A stretch of DNA of 64,000 nt from Duganella sp. 1411 (GCF_017833525.1 NZ_JAFICD010000007.1:186001-250000), one strand, 5' to 3'; counted from the first letter of the stretch, positions 25,073-34,820 are shown. Numbers and translations: made by a program. Notes: a model not told the origin generated them from the sequence alone.

Positions 25073-25807
25073 ATGACCGCACCATTCCGTGCAGCACTTC
25101 CTTGTTTCGCCATCGCCCTGCTGGCCGCGCAGCCGACGGCGGCCATGGCGGCGGAGCCGTCCAAGGGAACGCTGCGCTTCGTGCAAAAGATCGAGGACGC
25201 GCCGGGCCAGTCCCGACCGCGCAAGGCCGGCTTCCAGGAGGGGCTGGGCAACGCGCTGGCCAAGCAGCTGCGCATGAAGGTGCGCTTTATCGGCCTGCCG
25301 CGCAAACGCATGATGAGCGCGCTCGAATCGGGCGAGGGCGACATCGTGTGCGGCTACCTGCCGGCCTGGTTCCAGGGCGACGTCGCCTGGAGCCGCACCT
25401 TCATCCCCACCTCGGAAGTGCTGATCGCCTCGCCACGGGTGCCGGCGCCGACGTCGATCGAGTCGGTGCGCGGCAAAACCGTGGGCACCGTGCTCGGCTT
25501 CCACTACCCCGACATCGAGCAGGCGCTGGGCGCGGACTTCCTGCGCGACGACGCGCCGTCGCTGAACCTGACGGTGCGCAAATGGCAGGCCGGCCGCTTC
25601 GACTACTTCCTCACCACGGGCCAATCGATCGACAAGCAATTCCCCCACGGCGAGCTGGCGGGCGGCTACAGCCTGCTGGTGGTCAGCGAGGTCAAGAGCG
25701 GTTGCGCGGTCTCGCGCAAGGGCAACGTCACCGTGGCCGAGGTCAGCGCCGCGCTCGACGCGCTGGAAAAAAACGGCGAAATGGCGCGGCTGCTGCGCCT
25801 GCGCTGA
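25073..25807 (+). CDS. Family 3 solute-binding-like periplasmic protein
   Basis: The 244-residue protein has a signal peptide (MTAPFRAALPCFAIALLAAQPTAAMAAEP) and a bacterial extracellular solute-binding (SBP_bac_3-like) layout: GLGNALAKQLRMKVRF, PRKRMMSALESGEGDIVCGYLPAW and RGKTVGTVLGFHYP. Such lone proteins in betaproteobacteria lack transporter genes and may act as sensors or scavengers. The ATG at 25073 starts the signal peptide; the upstream ATG at 25025 adds residues that do not look like leader. Confidence 0.75.
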   Translation: MTAPFRAALPCFAIALLAAQPTAAMAAEPSKGTLRFVQKIEDAPGQSRPRKAGFQEGLGNALAKQLRMKVRFIGLPRKRMMSALESGEGDIVCGYLPAWFQGDVAWSRTFIPTSEVLIASPRVPAPTSIESVRGKTVGTVLGFHYPDIEQALGADFLRDDAPSLNLTVRKWQAGRFDYFLTTGQSIDKQFPHGELAGGYSLLVVSEVKSGCAVSRKGNVTVAEVSAALDALEKNGEMARLLRLR

Positions 25808-26105
25808 GCGGATTTCGTTGCACCGCAGCAAGGCGCCCGGCCGCCTGGTTTTCATCCCGCACGGCCATGCGGGGACTCGGCGTCCCCGTCGTACCCGCCG
25901 GGTACGACCCCTACGTGGCGGCGCCGGCGTCCCCGCAAAAGCTGGCGGGGCTGGGGGGCAACGCCTTTTTATGCCGCGACGCACCAATCCACATTACGCT
26001 TGAGTTAGATTACGAAAAGACAACCCCGGAACATGGTAAGCTTCGACCCCGGCGGCACGCACTTCGCGGCACTCCCTCAAACTCCCTCGCGTAAATACTT
26101 AATTC
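25808..26105. other. Intergenic region with one extragenic palindrome
   Basis: About 300 bp without a convincing gene. It holds the REP-like palindrome at 25888-25908, further GC-rich hairpin-forming sequence, and the AT-richer promoter area of uppP near 26080-26105. Confidence 0.5.
25888..25908. repeat. REP-like palindrome, GTCGTACCC family, copy 1
   Basis: GTCGTACCC and its reverse complement flank a 3-base spacer; CCCCT follows. The same core returns at 29327-29356 and 34908-34935, always between genes. Confidence 0.8.
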
Positions 26106-26945
26106 ATGGATATTGTTCTCGCACTAAAAGCCATCATCATGGGCCTCGTGGAAGGTTTCACGGAATTCCTGCCGATCTCCTCCACGGGCCACCTGATCCT
26201 CACCGAGCACCTGCTGGGCTTCGCCGGGATGGAAGACAAAATCAACGTGTTCGAGATCGTGATCCAGGCCGGCGCCATGCTGGCCGTGATGTGGGAATAC
26301 CGCGCCCGCATCGGCGCCGTCATGACCGGCATCTTCAGCGACCGCAAGCAGCAACGCTTCGCCCTGAACGTGCTGATCGCGTTCCTGCCGGCCGCCGTGC
26401 TGGGCCTGTTGTTCGGCCAAAGCATCAAGCAAAAGCTGTTCGCGCCGATTCCGGTGGCGCTGGCCTTCATCATCGGCGGCTTCATCATCCTGTGGGTGGA
26501 AAAGCGCGCCAAGGACAATCCGCGCGCCGCGCGCATCGACTCGGTCGACGACCTGACGCCGCTCGACGCCCTCAAGATCGGCCTGGCCCAGTCGTTCGCG
26601 CTGATCCCCGGCACCAGCCGCTCGGGCGCGACCATCATGGGCAGCATGATGTTCGGCCTGTCGCGCAAGGTCGCCACCGAGTTTTCGTTCTTCCTGGCCA
26701 TTCCGACCTTGCTCGGCGCCACCTTCTATTCGCTGTACAAGGACCGCGCGCTGCTGTCGGCGGCCGACTTGCCGTTCTTCACGGTCGGCACCGTGGCCGC
26801 GTTCATCTCGGCCTTCCTGTGCGTGCGTTGGCTGCTGCGCTACATCAGCTCACATACCTTCACAGTCTTTGCGTGGTATCGCATCGTTTTCGGCCTGATC
26901 GTGCTCGTCACCGGTTATTATGGCGTTATCGTCTGGGCCGACTAA
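26106..26945 (+). CDS. uppP: Undecaprenyl-diphosphatase
   Basis: The 279-residue membrane protein has the BacA/UppP signature EGFTEFLPISSTGHLIL (residues about 17-33) and the second motif PGTSRSGATIMG (about 172-183) with the catalytic Glu, His, Ser and Arg. It recycles undecaprenyl pyrophosphate for peptidoglycan and other envelope polymers. Length and the pattern of about eight hydrophobic segments are normal. recQ follows 31 bp later in the same direction. Confidence 0.95.
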   Translation: MDIVLALKAIIMGLVEGFTEFLPISSTGHLILTEHLLGFAGMEDKINVFEIVIQAGAMLAVMWEYRARIGAVMTGIFSDRKQQRFALNVLIAFLPAAVLGLLFGQSIKQKLFAPIPVALAFIIGGFIILWVEKRAKDNPRAARIDSVDDLTPLDALKIGLAQSFALIPGTSRSGATIMGSMMFGLSRKVATEFSFFLAIPTLLGATFYSLYKDRALLSAADLPFFTVGTVAAFISAFLCVRWLLRYISSHTFTVFAWYRIVFGLIVLVTGYYGVIVWAD

Positions 26946-26976
26946 CACCTTCTGTTGTAGAAACGAGCTGTAAAAA

Positions 26977-28800
26977 ATGATTCATCAGGAAACAAACGAG
27001 CGCGCGCTCCATCTGCTGCAAACCGTCTTCGGTTATCCGGCCTTCCGCGGCCAGCAGGCCGAAATCGTCGGCCACGTCAGCGGCGGCGGCGACGCGCTGG
27101 TCCTGATGCCGACCGGCGGCGGCAAGTCGCTGTGCTATCAAATTCCGGCGCTGGTGCGCGACGGCGTCGGCGTGGTCGTCTCGCCGCTGATCGCGCTGAT
27201 GCAGGACCAGGTCGACGCGCTGGCCGAGGTCGGCGTGCGCGCCGCCTTCCTGAACTCCACCCAAACCTACGAGGAATCGCAGCGCATCGAGCGCCTGGTG
27301 CGCACCGGCGAGATCGACCTGGTCTACGTCGCCCCCGAGCGGCTGATGACCGAGCGCTGCCTCAATCTGTTCCAGGCGTCGAAGATCGCGCTGTTCGCCA
27401 TCGACGAGGCGCACTGCGTCTCGCAATGGGGGCACGACTTCCGGCCCGAGTACATCAAGCTGTCGGTGCTGCACGAGCAATTCCCCGACGTGCCGCGCAT
27501 CGCGCTGACGGCCACCGCCGACCCGCAAACGCGCGCCGAGATCGTCCACCGCCTGCAGCTGGGCGACGCCGCGCAGTTCGTGTCGTCGTTCGACCGCCCC
27601 AACATCCGCTACCAGATCGTCGAAAAGGCCAACGGCCGCAAGCAGCTGCTCGACTTCATCACCACCGAGCACGGCGGCGACTGCGGCATCGTCTATTGCC
27701 TGTCGCGCAAGAAGGTCGAGGAGACCGCCGAGTTCCTCAACGAAAACGGCGTGCGCGCGATGGCCTACCACGCCGGCATGGACCACGCCAAGCGCGCGGC
27801 CAACCAGGCCAAGTTCCTGCGCGAAGAAAACATCGTCATGTGCGCCACGATCGCCTTCGGCATGGGCATCGACAAGCCGGACGTGCGCTTCGTGTGCCAC
27901 CTGGACCTGCCCAAAAGCATCGAGGGCTACTACCAGGAGACCGGCCGGGCCGGCCGCGACGGCGCCCCCGCCAGCGCCTGGATGGCCTACGGCCTGCAGG
28001 ACGTGGTGCTGCAGCGGCGCATGATCGACGAATCGGAGGCCGACGAAACCTTCAAGCGCGTGCTGGGCAACAAGCTCGACGCGATGCTGGGCCTGTGCGA
28101 GACGCTCAGCTGCCGGCGCGTGCGCCTGCTCGACTACTTCGGCGAGCGCTCCGGCCCGTGCGGCAACTGCGACACCTGCCTGATCCCGCCGGTGTCGTTC
28201 GACGGCACGGTGCCGGTACAAAAGCTGCTGTCGGCCGTGTACCGGGTCGACCAGCGCTTCGCGGCCGGCCACGTGATCGAGGTGCTGCGCGGGGTCGAGA
28301 CGGAACGCATCAAGACCTGGCACCACGATTCACTGTCGGTGTTCGGCATCGGCGCCGACCGCAGCGAGCAGGAATGGCGCGCGATCCTGCGCCAGGCCAT
28401 CGCGCTGGGACTGGTGACAGTCGACCACGAGTCATACAGCTCGCTCAAGCTGACCGACGCCGCCCGTCCGGTGCTCAAGGGGGGGCAGAAGGTGCAGCTG
28501 CGCCAGTACCAGAAACCGGTCAAGCAGAAAAGCGCAGGCCGCAGCGCCAAGGGCTACGTGGAAAGCGACCTGTCGACCAGCGAGCAAGCCATCTTCGACA
28601 AGCTGCGCTGGTGGCGGGTGGAGACGGCGCGCGCGCACGACGTGGCCGCGTACATCATCTTCAACGACGCCACGTTGCGCGAAATCGCCAAGGCGCGTCC
28701 GACCACGTTGTCTGACCTGCGCGGCATCTCCGGTGTCGGCGAGAAGAAACTGGCGTCCTACGGCGACGAGATCGTCGCCATGATCAGCGAAATGGAGTAG
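26977..28800 (+). CDS. recQ: ATP-dependent DNA helicase RecQ
   Basis: The 607-residue helicase has Walker A MPTGGGKSLCYQ, the DEAH box IDEAHCVSQWGHDFRP, motif VI ETGRAGRDG, the RecQ-Ct zinc site (CRRVRLLDYFGE, CGNCDTC) and a C-terminal HRDC domain (about 525-605). It unwinds DNA in the 3' to 5' direction during recombination and repair. It is full length, as in E. coli (about 610). The next gene starts 2 bp after the stop, suggesting one transcript. Confidence 0.97.
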   Translation: MIHQETNERALHLLQTVFGYPAFRGQQAEIVGHVSGGGDALVLMPTGGGKSLCYQIPALVRDGVGVVVSPLIALMQDQVDALAEVGVRAAFLNSTQTYEESQRIERLVRTGEIDLVYVAPERLMTERCLNLFQASKIALFAIDEAHCVSQWGHDFRPEYIKLSVLHEQFPDVPRIALTATADPQTRAEIVHRLQLGDAAQFVSSFDRPNIRYQIVEKANGRKQLLDFITTEHGGDCGIVYCLSRKKVEETAEFLNENGVRAMAYHAGMDHAKRAANQAKFLREENIVMCATIAFGMGIDKPDVRFVCHLDLPKSIEGYYQETGRAGRDGAPASAWMAYGLQDVVLQRRMIDESEADETFKRVLGNKLDAMLGLCETLSCRRVRLLDYFGERSGPCGNCDTCLIPPVSFDGTVPVQKLLSAVYRVDQRFAAGHVIEVLRGVETERIKTWHHDSLSVFGIGADRSEQEWRAILRQAIALGLVTVDHESYSSLKLTDAARPVLKGGQKVQLRQYQKPVKQKSAGRSAKGYVESDLSTSEQAIFDKLRWWRVETARAHDVAAYIIFNDATLREIAKARPTTLSDLRGISGVGEKKLASYGDEIVAMISEME

Positions 28801-28802
28801 GC

Positions 28803-29312
28803 ATGCATCCGTCGGCGGTTTTTCATCGTTCGCTCGCGCAGTTGTGCGCCATGTTGGGCAAGATCGAGGCCGACCCGGACGGCGCCGGCGTGCTGTCGGC
28901 GCGGCTGCACGAGGACATGCTGCCGTTCGCGCAGCATGTGCGGGCGACCGCCAATTTCGCGCTGCGCGGCTGCTGCCCGCTGGCCGGGGTGGAGGTGGTC
29001 AGCTTCAACGGCGACGAGACCTCGTACGCCGCGCTGCAGTGGCAGATCGTCGAGACGATGCGCTTCATCGCCGACATCCCGCCGGCGCAATTCAACGGAC
29101 CGGCGGACCGCATCTGCCGCGACCGCGCGGGGTTCGCCGACCTGGCCTTGCCGGCCGATGAATATCTGAATTTGTATATCCTGCCGAATTTCTATTTTCA
29201 CCTCAGCATGGTGTACGCGATCGCGCGCAGCCGCGGGGTGGCGATCGGCAAGGGCGATTTCGACGGGTATCACATTTACGCACCGGGGTTTTCGTTCGAA
29301 AAACCCGCATAG
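28803..29312 (+). CDS. DUF1993-family protein
   Basis: The 169-residue product matches DUF1993: an N-terminal FHRSLAQLCAMLGKIEAD, LHEDMLPFAQHV and a C-terminal LPNFYFHLSMVYAIARSRGV. The fold is a DinB-like four-helix bundle and the function is unknown. It is tightly linked to recQ (2-bp gap), but no functional tie is established. A REP-like palindrome lies just downstream. Confidence 0.85.
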   Translation: MHPSAVFHRSLAQLCAMLGKIEADPDGAGVLSARLHEDMLPFAQHVRATANFALRGCCPLAGVEVVSFNGDETSYAALQWQIVETMRFIADIPPAQFNGPADRICRDRAGFADLALPADEYLNLYILPNFYFHLSMVYAIARSRGVAIGKGDFDGYHIYAPGFSFEKPA

Positions 29313-29326
29313 CCAGGCGAGCCGGC

Positions 29327-29356
29327 GGGGTCGTACCCCGTACGGGGTACGACCCC
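29327..29356. repeat. REP-like palindrome, GTCGTACCC family, copy 2 (perfect)
   Basis: A perfect 30-bp palindrome whose half is GGGGTCGTACCCCGT. It lies between the convergent stops of the DUF1993 and AraC genes and could also act as a bidirectional transcription barrier. Confidence 0.9.
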
Positions 29357-29404
29357 TAATCGACGGCGCAAGCACCGCGGCGAAACGTGGTTGGGGTTGA
29401 AAAC

Positions 29405-30325
29405 CTAAGCCAAGGCGCTCCGATACCGACTAGGCGGCGCCCCCACGCTGTCGCGGAACCGGTGGCTGAAATGACTTAAATCCGCATACCCGCAGGCGTC
29501 GGCGATCTGCTGCAATGGCTGGCTGGTCGTCTTCAACAAGCGCCGCGCGTGCTCGATGCGCCGCTGCGCCACCCACGCCGACGGCGGCATGCCGAACGAA
29601 ATCCGGAACATCCGCGCCAGGTGATACTCCGACATGCACGCCAGCTCCGCCAGCATCCCCAGCGAAATCTGCCGCGCCAGATTGGCCTCGATGAAATCGG
29701 CCAGCCTGCGCCGCACCGCCGGCGCCAAGCCGCCGCGCACCCGCTGCTGCGGCTTTGGCATCGATTGCGACAGCAGCAAATGGCTCAACGTCTCGTGCGT
29801 CACCTCGTTGGCGCGCAGCAGCGCGTCCGGCCCGTCCCACGACATCGCCGCCAGCCCCTCGCACAATGGCCCGATGCGCTCATGCTCGAAATACGTGCGG
29901 TCGGCCAGGGTCAGCTCGCGCGGCTCGCGATCCAGCTCCACCACCGCGCGCCGCGTGAAATGCTCGGGCAAAAAGTAGACGTGCATGAAGCGCAGCGGTC
30001 CGCGCACCATCCAACTCGACTCGTGCCAGTCCGGCAGCGTGCAAAGCCGCTTCGGCGCGCCGTAAAGACCCGGCAGCTCCCCGCGCTCGGTGCGATAGCC
30101 GCCGCCCATGTAGTACGACAGCGTATGGTGGCCCGGCTTGTTGTAGCTGGTCTCGGCGATCTCGGTGTCGCGCCGCCAGATGGCGACCGCCAGATCGTCG
30201 CCCAGCCAGGCGAAGCGCTCCAGCTGCGCGTCCGTCTCCGACATCGTCCTGAACACGGCGTGCGAAATGAGCCCGTCCGGCGCGCGGGCGGGGGATGCGG
30301 AGTCGAGGAGGGGGCGGGCTGTCAT
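29405..30325 (-). CDS. AraC-family transcriptional regulator
   Basis: The 306-residue protein ends with the double helix-turn-helix of AraC proteins: ISLGMLAELACMSEYHLARMF and QPLQQIADACGYADLSHFSHRFRD (about residues 215-300). The N-terminal half is an unassigned cupin-like effector domain with HHTLSYYMGGGYRTERGELPG. It is divergent from the EamA transporter gene 105 bp away, which is a plausible target. Confidence 0.88.
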   Translation of the reverse strand: MTARPLLDSASPARAPDGLISHAVFRTMSETDAQLERFAWLGDDLAVAIWRRDTEIAETSYNKPGHHTLSYYMGGGYRTERGELPGLYGAPKRLCTLPDWHESSWMVRGPLRFMHVYFLPEHFTRRAVVELDREPRELTLADRTYFEHERIGPLCEGLAAMSWDGPDALLRANEVTHETLSHLLLSQSMPKPQQRVRGGLAPAVRRRLADFIEANLARQISLGMLAELACMSEYHLARMFRISFGMPPSAWVAQRRIEHARRLLKTTSQPLQQIADACGYADLSHFSHRFRDSVGAPPSRYRSALA

Positions 30326-30429
30326 GATGCATAAAGTCTAGCATGGGCCGATGCCATTGCCGCACCGCCGCATCGAAATGCGCAATTTCAGACAAGCGGC
30401 CGGCACCCGTGATCCGGCATGCTGGCGGC

Positions 30430-31326
30430 ATGAATATCTTCCTTTACCTCCTCACCGTCCTGATCTGGGGAACCACCTGGATCGCCATCACCTTCCAACT
30501 GGGCGTGGTGCCGGCGCCGGTGTCGATCGCCTACCGCTTCTGGCTCGCGGCCGCCGTGCTGATGGCCTTCCTGCTGATCGCCCGCAAGCCGTGGTGGCCG
30601 CCGCGCCAGGCCTGGCCCTACCTGTTCGCGCAGGGGATCGCGCTGTTTTGCCTGAACTTCCTGTGCTTCTACTACGCCAGCCAGTGGGTCACCAGCGGGC
30701 TGGAAGCGGTGGTGTTTTCCACCGCGCCGCTGTGGAACGCCATCAACGGCCGCATCTTCCTCGGCCGCCCGATACGGCGCCAGGTGATGATGGGCGCCCT
30801 GCTCGGCCTGGGCGGCATCGTGCTGCTGTTCGCGCCGCAGATGGCCGGTCACTGGAACGATAGCAAGGTGCTGTTCGGCCTCGCGCTGACCTTGGGCGGC
30901 ACGCTGTGCTTCTCGTGCGGGAACCTGCTGTCGAGCCGCATGCAGTCGCTCGGGCTGACGCCTTGGCTGACCAACACCTGGGCCATGCTGATCGGCTCGA
31001 CGACCCTGGGCGTGGCCGCCTTCGCGATGGGCATGCCGTTCGCGCTCGATCCGTCGCAGCGCTATCTGGGCGCGCTGCTGTACCTGGCCATTCCCGGTTC
31101 GGTGATCGGCTTCACCGCCTATTTGATGCTGGTCGGCCGCATAGGACCGGACCGCGCGGCCTATTCCACGGTATTATTCCCCATCGTGGCGTTGACCATT
31201 TCGACCATTTACGAGGGCTACCACTGGACGCCGTTGGCCTTGAGCGGGCTGGCGTTGGTGTTGGCGGGGAACCTGCTGGCGTTTCTGCCGCTGGCGCCGC
31301 GCGCCAAACAGTTGGAGGCCGCATAA
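30430..31326 (+). CDS. EamA/DMT-family transporter
   Basis: The 298-residue protein has ten predicted membrane segments in two EamA repeats, starting NIFLYLLTVLIWGTTWIAI and with GLEAVVFSTAPLWNAI, typical of drug/metabolite exporters (RhaT/YdcZ-like). The ATG at 30430 begins the first helix; an upstream extension of 29 residues is hydrophilic and Cys-rich and is rejected. Substrate unknown. The divergent AraC regulator may control it. The amidohydrolase gene follows by 12 bp. Confidence 0.88.
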   Translation: MNIFLYLLTVLIWGTTWIAITFQLGVVPAPVSIAYRFWLAAAVLMAFLLIARKPWWPPRQAWPYLFAQGIALFCLNFLCFYYASQWVTSGLEAVVFSTAPLWNAINGRIFLGRPIRRQVMMGALLGLGGIVLLFAPQMAGHWNDSKVLFGLALTLGGTLCFSCGNLLSSRMQSLGLTPWLTNTWAMLIGSTTLGVAAFAMGMPFALDPSQRYLGALLYLAIPGSVIGFTAYLMLVGRIGPDRAAYSTVLFPIVALTISTIYEGYHWTPLALSGLALVLAGNLLAFLPLAPRAKQLEAA

Positions 31327-31338
31327 CCCGGGGGATGC

Positions 31339-33135
31339 ATGACCAGCAGGGCTTATTTCGCAGGACTGGCACTATTGACGATGGCGTCGGCGCATGGTGC
31401 CGCGCTTAGTGCCGAAACACCCGCCGATACCGTCTACCGCAACGGCTATGTCTACACGGTGGACGCCAACGACAGCGTGCGGCAGGCGCTGGCGGTGCGC
31501 GCCGGCCGCATCGTCTACGTCGGCGACAACGCCGGCGCCCGGGCGCGGACCGGCAAGGCCACCAAGGTCATCGACCTCAAAGGCCGCATGCTGATGCCCG
31601 GCCTGATCGACGGCCACATGCATCCGCAATCGGGCGGCAGCCGCCTGCTCAATTGCAGCCTGAATTACGAGGCCCTGACGGTGCCCCAGTTCCAGTCGCG
31701 CATCCAGGCCTGCCTCGACAAGGATAAAAAATCCTCACCGGACCGTTGGCTGGTGGTCGTCAACTGGTTCCAGCAAGGGATGCTGCCGGACGGCGTGCAA
31801 ACCAGCGCCGCCACGCTCGACGCGCTCAAGACCGACCGCCCCGTCATCGTGCGCTCGTCCTTCGGCCACTCGGTGCAGCTCAATTCCAAGGGGATCAAAC
31901 TGGCCGGCATCACGCGCGACACCAAGGATCCGGCCGGCGGCAAAATCACCCGCGACGCCGGCGGCGACGCCACCGGCCTGCTGGAGGACGCCGCGCAGGA
32001 CATGGCCATGAACCTGCTGCCGCCGCTGACGGTGGCAGAGAACCTGGCCGCCTCCAGCGCCGCGCTGGCGGCGATGCGCAAGCAGGGCATCACCTCCTTC
32101 CTGGACGCCTACACCGATCCGGAGACGATGACCGCGTTCACCGACCTGCACAAGCAAGGCAAGCTGACCGCGCGCGCCCACTTCGCGGTGCTGATCGATC
32201 TGGACAAGGGCGCCACGCCGCAAAGCGCCGTCGCCGAGCTGCTCAAGCAGCAGAAGCAGTTCGACCAGGGGCCGACCACGGTGGCGCCGTCGATGCAGGT
32301 GCGCCACGCCAAACTGTTCATGGACGGCGTGATCTCCGCGCCCGCCTTCACCGGCGCCATGCTGGAGCCGTATCTGGTCAACAAGGGCACGGCCGAAAAG
32401 CCGGACTGGCAGCCCGGCCCCAGCGCGGGACCGGCCAGCTACTTCACGCAGGACGCCCTCAAGACCACGCTGACCGAGTTGGCCAACGCCCGCATCGATC
32501 CGCACATCCACGTCGACGGCGACCGCGCGGTGCGCGAAACGCTGGACGCGATCGAATACCTGCGCTCGACGCCGGCCGGCAAGGACGTGCGGCCCGCCCT
32601 GGCGCACGACGAAATCGTCGCCCCGGCCGACTACCCGCGCTTCGCCAGGCTGGATGTGACGCCGGTGCTGTCGTTCCAGTGGGCCAAACCGGCGCCCGAC
32701 ACCGTCGGCGCGCTGCGGGACTATATGGGACCGGCGCGCTACGCCACCGTCGAACCGCAAGCCGTGCTGCTCAACGCCGGCGCCCGCATCGCCTATGGCA
32801 GCGACTGGCCGGTCGATCCGCTGGACGAATGGTTCGCGCTCAAGGTGGGCGTGACGCGCACCGCCGCCCCCGACGCCGGCAAGGAATACGCCGGCCGTCT
32901 CGGTGCGCAGCCCGGCATGCCGCGCGCCGCCGTGCTGCGCGCCATCACCATGAACGCGGCCTACACGCTGCGCCAGGAGGCGCTGACCGGCTCCCTGGAA
33001 GTGGGCAAGCTGGCCGACATGATCGTCCTGGACCGGAATTTCTTCACCATTCCGGAAGAGGACATCGCCAACATCAAGGTGCTGCAGACGGTCGTGGGCG
33101 GCAAAATCGTGTATCAGGCCGGGGGCATGCGTTAA
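31339..33135 (+). CDS. Amidohydrolase-family protein, YtcJ-like
   Basis: The 598-residue protein has a signal peptide (ending about HGAALSAE) and the amidohydrolase elements: DTVYRNGYVYTVDAND, the metal-binding HxH in DGHMHPQ, HIHVDGDRAV, ALAHDEIV and YGSDWPVDPLDEW with the catalytic Asp. YtcJ-like enzymes hydrolyse cyclic or N-acyl amides; the natural substrate is unknown. An exported form is seen in Bacteroidetes and proteobacteria. It is linked to the EamA gene, so the exporter and the hydrolase may belong together. Confidence 0.88.
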   Translation: MTSRAYFAGLALLTMASAHGAALSAETPADTVYRNGYVYTVDANDSVRQALAVRAGRIVYVGDNAGARARTGKATKVIDLKGRMLMPGLIDGHMHPQSGGSRLLNCSLNYEALTVPQFQSRIQACLDKDKKSSPDRWLVVVNWFQQGMLPDGVQTSAATLDALKTDRPVIVRSSFGHSVQLNSKGIKLAGITRDTKDPAGGKITRDAGGDATGLLEDAAQDMAMNLLPPLTVAENLAASSAALAAMRKQGITSFLDAYTDPETMTAFTDLHKQGKLTARAHFAVLIDLDKGATPQSAVAELLKQQKQFDQGPTTVAPSMQVRHAKLFMDGVISAPAFTGAMLEPYLVNKGTAEKPDWQPGPSAGPASYFTQDALKTTLTELANARIDPHIHVDGDRAVRETLDAIEYLRSTPAGKDVRPALAHDEIVAPADYPRFARLDVTPVLSFQWAKPAPDTVGALRDYMGPARYATVEPQAVLLNAGARIAYGSDWPVDPLDEWFALKVGVTRTAAPDAGKEYAGRLGAQPGMPRAAVLRAITMNAAYTLRQEALTGSLEVGKLADMIVLDRNFFTIPEEDIANIKVLQTVVGGKIVYQAGGMR

Positions 33136-33189
33136 GATATCGGCCTCACCCATATCGGCCTCACACGCCAGCACCCGGACAGACTCGCC

Positions 33190-33699
33190 ATGCAATTCGC
33201 CATCTCCCTGTTGATCATCGTCGCCACCGCGCTGGTGGTCTACGCGATCATCAAGACCAATCCCGCCAAGCCGATGGTGCTGCCGCCGCTGCCGGCCACG
33301 CCGTACGAGCCGAAACTGCCGGACGCGCCGGCGGCGCTGCACTGGTCCGACGATGGCCGCTTCCTGGTCGAAGTGGTCAACGAATCGCGCTACCAGAACA
33401 CGCTGAAGGAACTGGCCGGCGACCATGGCGAGCAGCCGGCCAAGGTGCCGTACCTGGCGACGCTGGTGCCGGACGACGCCAATCCGTACGAAAGCGCGGC
33501 CGTCGCCGTGTTCCTCGATGGCCGCATGACGGGCTACCTGTCGCCGAAGGCCTCGCTGGCCTTCCGCGCCAACCTGAAACGCGAGGAAATCCCGGATCAA
33601 ATCACCACCTGCGACGCCCAGGTGCGTGGCGGCGGCGTGTGGAAGAACGGCCGCCTGGCCTATGTCGTCGTGCTGGATATGGAAACGCTGGAGTCGTGA
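33190..33699 (+). CDS. Membrane-anchored HIRAN-like protein
   Basis: The 169-residue protein has one N-terminal membrane segment (QFAISLLIIVATALVVYAII) followed by a soluble domain with VVNESRYQNTLKELAG, DDANPYESAAVAVFLDGRMTGYLS and an AQVRGGG turn. This resembles a HIRAN domain, which binds DNA ends in helicases, but here it is tethered to a membrane. The match rests on pattern recognition only. The stop overlaps the start of the next gene (TGATG), so they are coupled. Confidence 0.6.
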   Translation: MQFAISLLIIVATALVVYAIIKTNPAKPMVLPPLPATPYEPKLPDAPAALHWSDDGRFLVEVVNESRYQNTLKELAGDHGEQPAKVPYLATLVPDDANPYESAAVAVFLDGRMTGYLSPKASLAFRANLKREEIPDQITTCDAQVRGGGVWKNGRLAYVVVLDMETLES

Positions 33700-34100
33700 T
33701 GAAGGCACTGGCCGCACTGATACTGGCGATGGCGGGCGGCGCGGCGGCCGGCCAGACCCTGATCGTCCACTACAGCGAGCGGCAGGGAGTGCACTATACC
33801 AATCCGCAAGGCCAGCTGGCCGGGGACGCGGCCAAGCCGGTGACCGACGCCCTGGCCGCCGCCGGCATCGCCTACGAAATCCGCCGCACGCCGGCCAAGC
33901 GCCAGCTGGTGCTGCTGAACGAGAACAGCGAGCCGGCCTGCATGATGAGCTGGGTCGACATGCCGGGCCGCGACAGCAGGGGAAAATTCTCGGACGTGAT
34001 CTATCGCGGCGAATACGAACGCCGCCTCTGGTGCACGAAGATGGTGCCGGACGATGTGATCAAGCGCTTCAACGCGGCGCTGGCCCGGCAGCCCAAATAA
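33699..34100 (+). CDS. Small secreted protein, solute-binding-like, unknown
   Basis: This 133-residue protein starts with a leader (MKALAALILAMAGGAAAGQ) and continues LIVHYSERQGVHYTNPQGQL, PVTDALAAAGIAYEIRRTPAK, NSEPACMMSWVDMPGR. The pattern recalls the N-terminal lobe of family 3 solute-binding proteins but is too short for a full one. The ATG at 33699 overlaps the stop of the HIRAN-like gene. It ends directly against the convergent trmB stop. Function not known. Confidence 0.65.
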   Translation: MKALAALILAMAGGAAAGQTLIVHYSERQGVHYTNPQGQLAGDAAKPVTDALAAAGIAYEIRRTPAKRQLVLLNENSEPACMMSWVDMPGRDSRGKFSDVIYRGEYERRLWCTKMVPDDVIKRFNAALARQPK

Positions 34101-34820
34101 CTACTTCTTGGTGAAGACCAGGTCCCACACGCCGTGGCCCAATTTGAGGCCGCGGTTTTCAAACTTGGTCAGCGGACGATAGGCCGGCTGCGGCGCGTAG
34201 CCGTCGGCGGTGTTCTGCAAGCCCTCTTCGGCGCCCAGCACTTCCAGCATCTGCACCGCGTAGTCTTCCCAGTCGGTCGCGCAGTGCAGGTAGCCGCCCA
34301 CGGCCAGCTTTTGCACCAGCAGCTTGACGAACGGCGCCTGGATCAGGCGGCGCTTGTTGTGGCGCGCCTTGTGCCACGGGTCCGGGAAGAAGATATGCAC
34401 GCCGTGCAGCGAGCCGTCCGGGATCATCTGGTTCAACACCTCGACCGCGTCGTGCTGGATGGCCTTCAGGTTGGTCAGGCCCTGCTCGTCGATCAGTTTG
34501 AGCAGGCTGCCCACGCCCGGCGTGTGCACCTCGACGCCGATGAAGTCCTTCTCCGGCATGGCGGCGGCGATGTGCGCCGTGGTGCCGCCCATGCCGAAGC
34601 CGATTTCCAGCACCACCGGCGCCTTGCGGCCGAACGCCTGCTCGTAGTCGAGCGGCGCCTTGGTGTAGCCGATCATGAACTTCGGCCCCTGCTCTTCCAG
34701 CGCGCGCGCCTGCGCGGTCGACAGCCGGCCGGCGCGGGTGACGAAGCTGCGGATGCGGTGTTCGGTCGGGTCGTAGAGCATCGGCCGCGCCGGGCCGTCT
34801 TTAGGGGTTTCGGAAGACAT
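34101..34820 (-). CDS. trmB: tRNA (guanine-N7-)-methyltransferase
   Basis: The 239-residue protein has the SAM motif VLEIGFGMGGTTAHIAAA, the family-specific FFPDPWHKARHNKRRL and a C-terminal TKFENRG. TrmB makes m7G46 in the variable loop of tRNAs. Length and motifs are normal. Single gene, upstream of which lies a 245-bp region holding a REP-like palindrome and the promoter of the GH1 gene. Confidence 0.96.
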   Translation of the reverse strand: MSSETPKDGPARPMLYDPTEHRIRSFVTRAGRLSTAQARALEEQGPKFMIGYTKAPLDYEQAFGRKAPVVLEIGFGMGGTTAHIAAAMPEKDFIGVEVHTPGVGSLLKLIDEQGLTNLKAIQHDAVEVLNQMIPDGSLHGVHIFFPDPWHKARHNKRRLIQAPFVKLLVQKLAVGGYLHCATDWEDYAVQMLEVLGAEEGLQNTADGYAPQPAYRPLTKFENRGLKLGHGVWDLVFTKK